From contig JADKAS010000013.1 of NCBI GenBank assembly GCA_016715245.1, positions 1 to 17,353 of the forward strand: a stretch of 17,353 nucleotides of DNA, given 5' to 3'. This DNA comes from Saprospiraceae bacterium. Lineage in GTDB: Bacteria; Bacteroidota; Bacteroidia; Chitinophagales; Saprospiraceae. Shown here piece after piece: positions 1 to 10,746 of this stretch (positions are counted from its first letter, which is position 1; every line of letters begins with the position of its first letter). The position numbers and the translations under genes are program-made. The notes below the pieces were generated by a model. It was not told the DNA's origin. It ran no database searches and saw only the letters and a program-made list of their open reading frames with translations.

Positions 1-547
1 AAAAGTAAAATAATATCACTATTTGCTAACAATCCTAAACATTCCAATCTATAAATTGGGTTTTTTGGAACAATTGGAAAAACCAAGGACTATGGAAATA
101 AAACTTTTTTAAATATTACAAGGATAATATTATAATAAAACTTCATGTAATCCCAAATTAAGACAGAAGTACAGAATCATTATATCCATCCAAACACACA
201 CTCGCCCGAACATCTTCAATACTGCTTGAAGATTTTTAATTTCACCCATCCCCTTTACACTCCTCAAAGTTTTGTTGAACTGAAGCACGTGTAAATTGTA
301 GCTAATACAGCTTCCAAAAATAAACACTCCCACAATATCCGCCGAATTATAATCACTTAGCGACGTTTTTATTGCCTGAAAAATAACCCTATATTTCAAA
401 CTACAAAAACGATTTATCATTACCATTTGGAAAAATAAAACCTCATAATTTGTAGCGTTTTGTTTACTTTGAGAATTAATATAGAGTATAAAAAATAATT
501 AAAATATGTATCTCAGCTAATACATTTTTATCCTTGCAGGAATCCTG
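1..547. other. AT-rich stretch with no recognisable gene
   Basis: Neither strand gives a convincing protein here. The longest open frame, about 98 codons on the minus strand at 130-426, is rich in Cys, Ile and Phe, has no family motif and sits in very AT-rich DNA. No hairpin terminator, tRNA or clear promoter box was seen. It may be intergenic or decayed coding sequence. Confidence 0.5.
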
Positions 548-910
548 ATGATGGTATGGTTGTTATCCTGACGCAGAAGAGTCAACGGAAAAATCACCAT
601 CAAACCCGTCAGAAAAACAATCATCGCTTCCGCTAATAAGAAAGATTCAACGTCACCGATGAAAACGGACAGATTTAATGCGGGTCTCACTGCAAGATTC
701 AAATAAAGGTGCCGTAAGATTATCAAATCCGTATCTTTTTTCAGTTTGAAGCCAAAGATATCAGCAAAGGAGCTGAATTGTTGACCATCACCGATAAAGA
801 CGGAGACATCTCTTGAATTTGCCTACAATATAGAAAATCAGGTAAACCACTATCATCTAACCCTTTTAGAATACTCAAAAAATAAATTTTACCACCTTCC
901 TGAAGGTAGT
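548..910 (+). pseudogene. Broken fragments of an unrecognised protein
   Basis: Short plus-strand pieces read like real protein once small frame changes are allowed. FNVTDENGQI lies near 645-675, MRVSLQDSNKGAVRLSNPYL starts at 678, FEAKDISKGAELLTITDKDG lies near 745-810, and LEFAYNIENQVNHYHLTLLE runs on to about 908. The change near 812 looks like one surplus base in a CTCTT context. Their order and spacing suggest one continuous gene, possibly extending to about 1135, with at least three indels. I do not recognise the family. The repeated short polar/aliphatic strands could be an extracellular beta domain, but that is a guess. Start and end cannot be set. Sequencing error and true decay are both possible; neighbouring genes show the same kind of damage. 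Confidence 0.35.
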
Positions 911-1139
911 ATGACCTCGTTTCCTTAGGAAAATAAATATAGACCTTATTAAATACAAATTTAAATCCGGAATGAATCTTTTGCCGGAAATGTAAAACTT
1001 GCATTTTTACTAATGAATTTGATTTGAGCAATCCTTTCCATTTACAAGCCTTGGCTTCGGGAGGAAAACTCATTGATATCAATGGCAAATATTCCCCGTA
1101 GAATGGCTCCATGTTTTCATAGGTTTGACCTTCTGACAC

Positions 1140-2233
1140 AAAAATGAGAGAATTTTATTTACAACCAAATGTAAAACATTATTTTTAGTCCCCAGCACCT
1201 GTTCTTAAAGTTCTACCCCCTTGAACTTGTTCCCAACCCAGATTATTTTGATTAATAACCACTTCTTAAGTAAAAAAGCCTTAAAACCATGTTGCTAGAT
1301 ATCTCCATAAGAATCTGCTTCGCTACATGTGGTCTATGTTGGGGGGCACCTCTTGCATTGTAAAACCCATATATCTGGGATGACCATAACAGCTAATCAA
1401 CACTTTGGATCCCTAAGAAACGCCTGATAATCTTTGTGTGGGTAATGTAAGTTATTTCATTTCACCAAGGATGGGGAAACTGTCATTCCATTGTGTTTAA
1501 TGCTATCCACGAAACCAATCATGTAGGAACAAAAAATTTCGATATTCCGGAACTTCTAAACAAATCAAGGTGAAAGGTAAATTTAAAAAGATTGTAATGC
1601 CCAATCCCTCTCAAATGGTTTTATTAAAATCCAAAAATGGTCCCAAAAACGGAAATACATATACATACCCGAAACTGATTTCGAATGGCAAATCCCTTTA
1701 TGTGTGTTGCCGGCCCACTTTCGGCAGCGCCGGTATCAATGGAGAAAAATGTCTGACATCCGTTTTCAAACCAACACCGCTGAAATGGGCAACATTTTTC
1801 TCTCTGTCAGGGTCTTGAAAATCAATATATAAGTTCCTTGTACCTTGTGAGAAATACGATGTATCTCCGGTGATATTTCGCATTTGAATGTAAACGGAAC
1901 ATATAAGATACATTTTAAAAGTACGGCTCAGGAATTTTTACTGACTTTCAAAAACAACGAACAACAATCAGGGTCGTTGGTGTCCCATCAGAGGGAAAAC
2001 ATCTCATGGAAAAGATACCGGATTTATAAGTAAAGGCATTGAAATCAATTTGCCCCACATCAAACACTTGTGGATTTGAGAAAATTTTTGGTATTGAGTT
2101 ATCAAAAAAATGGATGGATTAAAGGCAGTTTCAGCGAAATTTCTGGGCAAAAACGCTGCAACTCCTTAACGGCGAAAAACCAGCAGATAGAAGCTGACTT
2201 TTGTAAAATTATAAACTGTGGAAGACAGTCTCA
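1140..2233. other. About 1.1 kb without a definable gene
   Basis: Open stretches on both strands are short and overlap each other. On the plus strand some pieces look protein-like in changing frames: NGKSLYVCCRPTFGSAGING near 1690, NVNGTYKIHFKSTAQEFLLT near 1890-1945, and the segment just upstream of the sigma gene near 2080-2190. They may be the ruined end of the unknown plus-strand gene that starts near 548. No RNA gene, terminator or repeat stands out. I cannot name a product. Confidence 0.35.
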
Positions 2234-2759
2234 ATGGTATCCGGTTGTAAAGAGGACGTGAGTCAGTCTGCTTATAAAGTCCTCGTAGAAAAATATTCTC
2301 CGGGCATTGTTAAGGTGTGTATAAGATATATGATTGACAAAGAACATGCAAAAGACGTGTTACAGGATAGTCTGATCAAAAATTATTCGGAATATTGACC
2401 AATTTGAAGAAAAAGGTAGTTTGCGCAACTGGCTGATTACCATTGTAGTGAATACCTGTTTAAAAGAGATTAAAAATACCGGCATTTAGAAGATATTGAC
2501 AGTGTACTGAATGAAGAAAATCGGGAAAAAATAGCAATAGATGATTTACATGTAAAAGATTTACTCAATGTACTCAATCAGCTTCCCAGACATGCAGCGA
2601 ATTATTTTTAACCTTCATGCAGTAGAATATGCTACAGCTACGTTGGAACAGCCACCCTAATGAATATTGCCGAATCATCAAGTCGGGTATATCTGACGCG
2701 CGTGCGAGCCCCGCAGTTTTTGCCAATTAAAAACAAAAAAGTTTGAACATCAAAAATAA
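2234..2759 (+). CDS. ECF-family RNA polymerase sigma factor, frameshifted
   Basis: This would direct RNA polymerase to a small regulon in answer to an envelope signal. The start MVSGCKEDVSQSAYKVLVEK leads into the region-2 signature of Bacteroidota ECF factors (CIRYMIDKEHAKDVLQDSLI), then after a frame change IRNIDQFEEKGSLRNWLITI. Region 4 is legible near 2560-2700 as a LLNVLNQLP motif, a MQRIIFNLHAVE stretch and the helix-turn-helix NIAESSSRVYLTR. About 175 residues once repaired, normal for the family. The first break is an A-run at 2378-2382 with one extra A: removing it restores IKIIRN. Others fall near 2485, 2600, 2640 and 2715. The repaired frame ends in KKFEHQK at TAA 2757-2759. The next gene opens about 18 bases later and looks like its anti-sigma partner, so the two are probably co-transcribed. 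Family assignment is firm; whether the gene is intact in the cell is uncertain. Confidence 0.8.
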
Positions 2760-2776
2760 AACATCACGCCGCTGGA

Positions 2777-4061
2777 ATGGAATGATAATGAAAAAGATAA
2801 TAAGTCGCTCTTCAACAGCATACAGAAAGTTTAGACACCGAATCTTTGTGGAACGTATCAAACCCAACCTTCCTGTCCGTAAAAAAATAACTGGTTTGCC
2901 TTTACTGTTTTTTTTCCTTTCCGGAATAGGTCTGGGTATTGGTGGTTACCATATTTTAAACAAAAACCAACCATCTCCGGAAGCAAAAAGAGCTGCTTGA
3001 TTGGCAAACAGAAAAGTCAGTTCTGCTTAAAGAATTAACATTGTGTGTAAGCAGTCTAAACAACAAGACCTGCAAGTGTATCATCCATTCAATAATGAAC
3101 TACAAAATAAACAGCATACTCCCGTGTAGTACGACAACAACTTTGGCAAATGCACCATCAAACATCATATATTGTCGCCGTGGAGATCCTCGAAGAGTCA
3201 TCAAGTTATTCGCCCTCTGACAACTATCAAATCCTTCCACAAATTGCCCAACCTGGAGGTACAAAAACTAAAGCAGACGACGAAGATACCGACATAACCC
3301 GGATAGAAAACAAAAATATTATTCTCTTTAAAAACAACATACCCTTGCTTATTCAACCCATCATCTCTATTGAAACCAAACCCGAAAAAACAAAACTTTT
3401 GCCTTATGTTTTGGGCGGTGGAGGTGTAACCTATATTTGGGACAAACAAGTCGTTGAAAACAACAGTCAAAAAACCAAACATACGCCGATGTACCATTAT
3501 AATCTGGAGTATGGATTTCAAAAAAGATGGAAAAATAATTGGTTTATGAATGTCGGATTAAATTATACTGGTTTGGCATCCCGTTATCGGAAAATACCAT
3601 TTACAAAAATGAAGCACTTTTTACTTGATGGATACAAACTGGCCATTACATAGGGCCGGATGGAATTATTTCAACAGAAACCGGTGAAGTCATAGCTACA
3701 AAAATTACTCAAAAAAGAGGTAAAACGTATAATTACTGCCATTACTTGATTTTTGCACCTGAATATAGAATACGACATTCCTAATAACATGACATCTTCC
3801 AGTTTCCGTCAGATTAGGTGCCATGGCATCTATGGTAAGCTGGCATAAAACCAGCTTCCTGAATGCAGAAGGAGGAGTTCAAAGATTACCCCTCCGGTTT
3901 TCAATATTTAAGTCACCATTTTTAAGTGAGGTATAGTATACAATAAAATAGTTAACGAAAAATCCTTGGGCATTTATCTTGATTTCCCTTTAGAAGTCAA
4001 AATATTCCGAACAGGTGCAATTGCCAGATTACAGCTGCGCTTTTTCCTTCCCCAGATCTGA
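2777..4061 (+). CDS. Anti-sigma-like membrane protein with C-terminal beta-barrel, frameshifted
   Basis: In the repaired reading a charged cytoplasmic start (MEWNDNEKDNKSLFNSIQK, then LDTESLWNVSNP) is followed by one membrane segment (LLFFFLSGIGLGIGGYHIL, about 2905-2960). A polar linker comes next, and from about 3340 alternating beta strands such as LLPYVLGGGGVTYIWDK, YHYNLEYGFQKRWKNNWFMN and VGLNYTGLASRYRK. The end FRTGAIARLQLRFFLPQI is also barrel-like. Bacteroidota often place such an anti-sigma/outer-membrane-barrel protein directly after an ECF sigma gene, which is the context here. I infer that it holds the sigma factor at the membrane. There are several indels (near 2835, 2890, 3000, 3600, 3770 and 3900-3950), so the exact start and end are approximate. 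A TTG start at 2743 is possible but overlaps the sigma gene. Confidence 0.6.
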
Positions 4062-4120
4062 ATGAGGGATCATTTTTTAACCTTTTTATTCACTACATTA
4101 CCATTAAAAATGAATATATC

Positions 4121-6773
4121 ATGACAACAAAATTGAATACCTTTCTTTTATCTTTATTTGGCTATGTTTCGAACAAACATGAGTGCCCAGACTGCCCTTT
4201 GTACACAAGGATATAAAAGTACCGGAAGTAGCAACTGTTTGCTTCCATCACTTTTTGAAGACAACAAATGGTTCTACAAACTATAATTCCTATAGTCTGA
4301 GCCAACTTGTGGTTCCATTGCCAGGCACTTATTCAGTAACCCCTGACAGTTTCCAAATGCAAATGGTTCTACTTCATCCTGTATGAGCACTCGTTGTTTC
4401 TGATGAATGTAAAACCGATTCCGTATGTCAAAACCACAGGTTTATGTCCAAATTAAATATGGACAATACCAAAACACTAACACCTAAATGTTTGATGCCC
4501 GTTCGTTTGATAATTGTACCGGAATCTCGCACATCACCGTGACTCCTTCTGTTGTCACCTGTAATGATGTCAGTCCAAAAACGGTCGAAGTCAGGGTCTA
4601 TGACAATGCAGGCAATGGGATTATGCCACGACTTCTGTTAATCTGTCCAATGCACAGAATTCTGTTCAGTCGTTGGCCTGCAATGCTGAAATTTTAGTGG
4701 TTCTTTCTGAGGGCGAAACCAGAGAAATATTTACCAATGAATTATTGGAAGGCGGACCTTATAAATGCTGGCAAGAATACGACCTTGACATTCTCGAAAA
4801 CAATGTGGCCGTTCCAACAATGGTTTGTAACATCAGCAGATGTTCAAAAAATATAATAGCGAGAGTTAAAGATATCACCACAAACAATACTTTGGGCCAC
4901 TATCACTGTCGTTGGTCCAGATTGTGCGGAGCTCAATATCAGGACACCAAATCCCGATGTAATGCTGAAGGAGATTGTACTTCCAGGCCACAGCCTTACT
5001 GACGACGTCGAGTGGCCTTGTGATTTGGACATTGTTGATGTTCCTTTGACATTTTCAACAATCCGACTCCTTTGGCATTGGCAAACTTTACAGGTAAGGA
5101 CATAGATGAATTACAACCTTTCATTTTCAACGGGGACATATTGTGTAATGCTGCGGTTTCAAAAGCTTACTACGACACATTTGTTACTTCAGGTGGAGGC
5201 AGGTTAATCAACAGAACATGGACCGTGATTCATTGGGCTTCATCTCAATCGTATCTGTTTGTACAAAATTTCAATGAATTCACCGGTGGCCAACAATTGT
5301 GAAATTTGTGACACTCTGGCGTGGAATACACCAATCACTGATTGTAGTAGAGGACACAGCAATACGGATGCAGTTGAATGGCCGGGAGATTTGACCGTAA
5401 CTTCAAAGAGGGTCTCTCCGGTAGATTTGTCTTACGAACCGGGCATCAACCCGAACGATGTTAAACCTGTTTTGAGTGAAAATTGTACGTCCTATTTTCT
5501 GAGTAGTTATTCAGATGTCATTTATGATTTTACTCCGGACAGTATCCTGGTAGAAAGAACCTGGAGTTTATTAAACACTATGAAAGGTGTGGAGTATTCA
5601 TACATTCAGCGTATCAATATTTTAAATCCGATTCAAAACGGAAATGTGTTAAGGTTTGTGTCCGACAACTCAATGGCAATGCATTAAATGATGTCGAATT
5701 GTATCCCGGCAATGTGATTGAAACAGGTCCAGTAAAGAGTTTGAATTCGACCCTTCCAATACCCTTGTCAAACCTTTTAAGGCCAGTACGGATTATCTTG
5801 CTGGTGTTGATCTTGCAGACCTGATATTATTGTATGAACATATTCTTGCTATCCGTACCCTCGAGCCGAGTCAGGTGTTGTCAGGTGACATTAATGGAAC
5901 AGGCGGCGTATCAACTTTAGATATGGTACTTCTTACAAAATGATTAATGGCGAAACAGTTAATCTGTCAAACTGGCCATCTCCTGAAATTTATGTATCAA
6001 GACTTGTATCCAAGTCTTCCAAAATGCACGGAATCAGGTTACCTTACAACTTTAACGCTCCTTTGACAGGCTATCATTTTATTGGTTATAAATTGGGAGA
6101 CATCAACAACTCATACTTTGAAAGTAATCTTCAGACGATTCCTGTTGATGTTATTGATGAAATCATCACCGCAGGAGAAACGTATACCACAGCGGTCTAT
6201 TCGAATGATGATATCAATGCCAACGGAATTCAGTTTAAAATTCCAAAAACGGTAAAGCTGGAAATCAAAGAGGTAAAAGCAGTTTTTTGAAAAGTTTACG
6301 ATTACAGAGTACGATACGTATTATTCCGTGATAGGTATTAATCAGAATTATGCAGCAACAAACATCAAAGTCAACGATGTATTTTAAACATCACCTTTGA
6401 AGCTTTACAAAACAGTATCCTCAGTGACGCGCTGATTCTGATGGAAGGAAATCATAATAAATTTATACTGAGTGGATCGTATGCCTCCCAGCCTTTTGAA
6501 ATAAGTTTTGAAGACATCATAAGTTCGAATCAAAACATATCCATACATAAAGGAATATCTGTCTACCCTAACCCGGCCACTGATTATATTCATATCAAAG
6601 GTTTATGAAAGATACACAAGTTGAACTATATGATATAAACGGAAATCAGATGACACACTGCATTTCCAAAAAGAAGAAACGTTGGACGTGAGTAGATTGA
6701 TACCAGGAGTATATGTAGTGAAGCGACTATGCCGGAAGGCAAAACAGAATCCATTCGGTTTATAAAATTCTGA
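4121..6773 (+). CDS. Secreted T9SS cargo protein with Ig-like repeats and dockerin-like module, frameshifted
   Basis: Start chosen at ATG 4121 because MTTKLNTFLLSLFGYVS, after a frame repair, runs into MSAQTALCTQG, a signal peptide with likely cleavage after AQ. The middle holds beta-rich repeats of the type common in Saprospiraceae surface proteins: DNCTGISHITVTPSVVTCND with VEVRVYDNAGN near 4500-4620, and related segments near 4680-5690. A dockerin-like pair follows at about 5790-5960: ADLILLYEHILAI, then GDINGTGGVSTLDMVLL, which has the spacing of a calcium-binding D-x-N-x-x-G loop. The end is a T9SS type A sorting domain: ISVYPNPATDYIHIKG, VELYDINGNQM, LDVSRLIPGVYVV and ESIRFIKF with TGA at 6771-6773. 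The product should be exported by Sec, then sorted across the outer membrane. Repaired length is about 880 residues. It carries many indels, most of them between 4160 and 5700. It follows the sigma/anti-sigma pair in the same direction and may be a target; that is inference. Confidence 0.75.
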
Positions 6774-6817
6774 TAGAATATACAAGAAACCAAGTACGGA
6801 ATCACCATATGAAAAGG

Positions 6818-6850
6818 CAAAGGCCTCCGAATTTTCGGGGCCTTTGTCGT
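6818..6850. terminator. Strong hairpin terminator between convergent genes
   Basis: CAAAGGCC at 6818-6825 pairs with GGCCTTTG at 6839-6846, and CCGAA just inside pairs with TTCGG, leaving one bulged T and a tiny T-rich loop. On the plus strand it is followed by TCGTTTT. It lies 45 bases after the stop of the T9SS protein gene and 51 bases beyond the stop of icmF on the other strand, so it may serve both. The minus-strand U tract (CCTTTTC) is weaker. Confidence 0.85.
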
Positions 6851-6900
6851 TTTATTGATATTTTCTGAAACAAAAATCTGAACTTTTCACAAAAGCTACA

Positions 6901-9900
6901 TCACATATTCTCCTGTATTGCCCACCCACTTCATACAAGGCATGGGTGATCTGTCCCAAAGAACAGGTTTGACTGTTTCCATCAGGTGGTCAAATAAATT
7001 CCTGATTGGAAATGGCGTGTTTTTTTCAACTTTTCGAGGTTTTCTTTGGCTTTGTCGGGCTGGTGTCCGTGCAGGTTTTGTAAGGTTTCAATCTGAGCGA
7101 TCTTTTTCTTCTTCGGTAGCACGGATGACTTCCATAGGGATGATGGTCCGCGAACCTTCTTTAGACAAAAAGGTATTGAACCCCAACCAATGGCAATTCT
7201 CCGGTGTGTTTCAACGTTTGCAATACAAAGATTCCTCCTGTATTTTCCCCTTTGGTACATGGTCTCCATAGCGCCAAGGACGCCGCCTCTTTCTGTCAGA
7301 CGGTCAAATTCCTGTCAACACAGCTTCTTCCACCAGGTCGGTCGGTTCTTCGATGATGAACGCACCCTGCAACGGATTTTCATTTTTGGACAGACCCAAC
7401 TCTTTGTTGATGATCAAACTGGATGGCCATCGCTCTGCGTACCGATTCTTCCGTAGGCGTGGTGATGGCTTCACCGTAGGCATTGGTATGGGAGCGAGTT
7501 ACAATTATCGTAAATAGCGTAAAGAGCCTGCAATGTAGTCCTGATGTCGTTGAAGGCAATTTCCTGTGCGTGCAATGACCTTCCTGATGTCTGAATATGA
7601 TACTTCAGCATTTGGGATCGTTCGTTGGCTTTGTACTTGTACCTCATGGCTTTGGCCCAGATCCTCCGGGCTACCCTGCCGATGACGGCATATTCCGGAT
7701 CCACCCCATTCGAAAAGAAAAAAGACAGATTGGGCGCAAAATCGTCGATGTTCATGCCCCTCGACAAATAATATTCCACAAAGGTAAAACCATTGGCCAA
7801 TGTAAACGCAAGTTGCGAAATCGGATTGGCACCAGCCTCTGCAATATGATAACCCGATATCGACACGGAATAAAAATTGCGCACAACATTTTCAATAAAA
7901 TACTCCTGCACATCACCCATGAGACGCAACGAAAACTCTGTGCTGAATATACAGGTGTTTTGCGCCTGATCTTCTTTGAGAATGTCTGCCTGCACCGTTC
8001 CTCGTACGGAAGACAAGGCTTTAGCTTTGAGGGTATGATATACCTCTGCCGGCAAAACTTCATCTCCGGTGATACCCAGTAACATAAGCCCGAGTCCTTC
8101 GTTTCCTTCCGGCAGCGTCCCTTTATATAAGGGTCGTTTTTTACCGGCTTTTTCATATTTCAACAAAAGTTTTTCCTCCACCTGCGTTTCAAGACCATGT
8201 TGACGGATATATTTTTCACATTGCTGATCGATGGCCGCATTCATAAAAAATGCACATATCGTGGCCGCCGGACCATTGATGGTCATGGATACCGAGGTGG
8301 AAGGATCGCAAAGGTCAAATCCGGAATACAGAATTTTGGCATCGTCAAGACAACAAATGCTCACGCCGGAATTGCCTATTTTACCATAGATATCCGGTCT
8401 GTAATCGGGGTCTTCACCATACAGGGTTACGGAATCAAAAGCCGGGACAATCTTTTGGCCGGTAATCCTAAAGACACGTAATGAAAACGTTTGTTGGTTC
8501 TTTCGGGACCACCTTCACCGGCAAACATCCGCGTCGGGTCTTCCCCTTGTCTTTTGAAAGGAAAAACACCGGCTGCGTAGGAAACTCTCCTGGAACATTT
8601 TCCTGAAGATTCCATTTCAGAATATCGCCCCAGTCTTTATACCGCGGCATGGAAACCTTAGGTATTTTCAGGTGAGAAAGGGATTCTGAATATATAGGAA
8701 CCTGAATGTCTTTTCCCCTGACCTGATAGGTAAAAATTCCTGTTGGTAGGCTTCCAGTTTTTCGGCCACGCATCCAGCAATCTCTTGCAATGGCCATCCA
8801 TATCTTCCGTTTTTTTGACGATTTCCTTTTGAATTTCTTCCGCCACTATTCCTGAATCAGGCAAAACATCAAGTGTTTTTGTCAGCACATATACATCAGA
8901 TGCTTTGGAACACTGTTCATTTGTCCAGACATCGTAATGGCGGTTGTTTTCAGAAATTTCGCTCAGGTATCTCACCCTTGGCGGCGGAATGATATAGACT
9001 TTTTCGCTGTCTCCGGTGGGTAAGTCTAAACTTGATATCCAATCTACCCCACACTTTTCATTGATGAGGTTGATGATATGTTTGTACAAGGCATTGGTAC
9101 CGGGATCGTTAAACTGCGAGGCAATGGTTCCCACCACAGGTAGTTGATCCGGATTGGTATCCCAGAGATTGTGGTTTCGTTGATATTGTTTTTTGACGTC
9201 TCGAAGGGCATCCAGGGCACCTTTTTTGTCGAATTTATTAATAGCGATCACATCAGCAAAATCCAACATATCGATTTTTTCCAGTTGAGAGGCAGCGCCG
9301 TATTCCGGTGTCATGATATAAAGAGAAACATTGGAATGATCGACGATTTCCGTATCTGACTGACCGATTCCTGACGTTTCCAGGATGATGAGGTCAAATT
9401 TTCCTTTTTTGAGAATGTTTAATGCACTGTTGACATGTTTGGAAAGGGCAAGATTGGACTGACGGGTTGCGAGTGAACGCATATATACCCTGTCGTTATT
9501 GATGGCATTCATCCGGATTCTGTCACCGAGGAGTGCGCCGCCTGTTTTTCGTTTTGAAGGATCGACAGAAACGATGGCCACTTTTTTATCCGGAAAGTCT
9601 ATGAGAAAACGGCGCACCAATTCGTCGACCATGCTGGATTTTCCGGATCCACCGGTACCGGTGATTCCGAGGACAGGAACCGATGAGGTATCCTGATTGA
9701 TATTTTCCACCAGATCGCGATATTTTTCCGGAAAATTTTCAACCGCAGAAATCAATCTGCTGAGTACTTTTGTATTTCCGGAAGTTATATGTGCCCACTC
9801 ACCGTTGAGTTGATCTCCTACCGGAAAGTCACATTGTCGGATGACATCATTGATCATACCTTGCAGACCCATTTTGCGTCCGTCATCGGGAGAATATATG

Positions 9901-10253
9901 CGGGATATTCCGTATTGGTGGAGCTCTTCGATTTCGGTAGGCAGGATGGTACCACCACCGCCGCCGAATATTTTGATATGTCCGCAGCCACGCTCTTTGA
10001 GCAGGTCGTAGATGTACTTGAAGTATTCGTTGTGACCGCCCCAAGGAAGTGATGGCAATACCTTGTGCATCTTCCTGAATGGCTGTATCCACAATTTCTA
10101 TGGCAGAGCGGTTATGTCCCAAATGAATGATTTCTGCGCCTGACTTTTGCATGATCCGCCGCATGATATTGATGGCAGCATCGTGTCCGTCAAAAGAGAA
10201 GCAGCGGTTACAATACGAATTTTATGAACCGGTGTATAGATATCCGTCTCCAT
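6901..10253 (-). CDS. icmF: Fused isobutyryl-CoA mutase IcmF (B12 domain, GTPase and mutase), frameshifted
   Basis: IcmF is a cytosolic adenosylcobalamin enzyme interconverting isobutyryl-CoA and n-butyryl-CoA, with its own MeaB-like GTPase chaperone built in. N-terminal B12 domain: METDIYTPVHKIRIVTAASL, then DGHDAAINIM (10174-10191 codes DGHDAA, holding the cobalt-binding His) and the FGGGGG turn. GTPase: P-loop GTGGSGKS at 9636-9659, ETSGIGQSD near 9352-9380, NKFD at 9228-9239. Mutase: DPTRMFAGEGG (Phe at 8523-8525), KILYSGFDLCDPSTSVSMTI, EDQAQNTCIF (Gln at 7960-7962), SVSISGYHIAEAGANP and KYHIQTSGRSLHAQEI. In methylmalonyl-CoA mutase the Phe and Gln positions are Tyr and Arg, so the substrate is an isobutyryl-type acyl-CoA. 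The end, once one A is restored at 6907-6909, reads GGQYRRNM. About 1117 codons, the usual IcmF length. Breaks lie near 10193, 10040, 8760, 8580, 8450, 7490 and repeatedly at 6980-7420; several are homopolymer indels. A start at 10256, one codon earlier, is equally possible. Confidence 0.93.
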
Positions 10254-10289
10254 CATATGATTTGTGGTTAACAATTAACAATTGTGGTG

Positions 10290-10297
10290 CAAAGGTA
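10290..10297 (-). promoter_or_regulatory. Bacteroidota -7 promoter box for icmF
   Basis: On the minus strand the bases read TACCTTTG, an exact match to the TAnnTTTG -7 element of the Bacteroidota primary sigma factor. It lies 36 bases before the icmF start, giving a short leader. No clean TTTG -33 box was seen upstream. Between box and start, TTGTGGT occurs twice in the plus orientation (10262-10268 and 10282-10288), exactly 20 bases apart, which could be an operator. Confidence 0.6.
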
Positions 10298-10591
10298 ATA
10301 AAAATCGGAATAAGAAAAGAAAGGGTTGGGAAAGAAGACGAGGCTTTACATTTTGCTCTTTTCTGCAAATAATTTGGATTGACTATTTGGCAAGACATAA
10401 ACATAAAAGTATTGTTTAATCTTTTTCCCACAAAAGTTAATTCACCCTAAGGGTTACAAGACCGCCATAAGTTATTCGCGCATTCTTTCTATTAACAATA
10501 AAAATATCGTCAGTCCATTGAACCATATACAGGATATGTTTACATTTATTTCAAATAACGATAATCATGGTCAAAATAACCGTATTCCCAC
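10298..10591. other. Intergenic region between divergent icmF and the FSuMajor gene
   Basis: No gene is supported in this AT-rich spacer. It carries the upstream promoter region of icmF on the minus strand and leads on the plus strand into the repeated hairpin element at 10592. No terminator-like hairpin was noticed. Confidence 0.5.
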
Positions 10592-10643
10592 ATAGTGAAT
10601 ATATGCGAATGGTTTTGGGGGAGTGTCGTATATACAAATGTTG
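10592..10643 (+). repeat. 52-bp hairpin repeat, copy A
   Basis: This 52-base element is nearly the same as 16644-16695, differing mainly by one shifted base on either side of the G-run and a few substitutions. TATATGCGA (10600-10608) pairs with TCGTATATA with one G-T wobble, around a loop containing GGTTTTGGGGG. It ends in ATACAAATGTTG. It sits 103 bases before the FSuMajor gene. The two copies are 6 kb apart, so this is a dispersed repeat; its function is unknown. Confidence 0.75.
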
Positions 10644-10746
10644 GCGTCCATAGAAAAACAAGTAAAAAACAGATCATTTTGAAGATAAATCACTAAATTT
10701 ACAAAATTAAAAATCCATACTTTTAACCATTTAAAATTAAAAAAAT

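Noticed and set aside
741..1139. Minus-strand open frame of 132 codons
   Set aside because: The opposite strand carries more protein-like segments in this stretch (ITDKDGD, AYNIENQVNHYHLTLLE). The minus frame has no recognisable motif, though it cannot be excluded fully.
7597..8082. Plus-strand open frame of 161 codons
   Set aside because: It is antisense to the conserved mutase core of icmF and has the Arg/His-rich make-up of a shadow frame.
6901..10253. Methylmalonyl-CoA mutase
   Set aside because: The domain order B12-GTPase-mutase in one chain, and the Phe and Gln at the two substrate-specific positions, fit IcmF instead.
10592..10643. Intrinsic terminator in the 52-bp repeat
   Set aside because: No T-run follows the stem on either strand and the element lies upstream of genes instead of after them.
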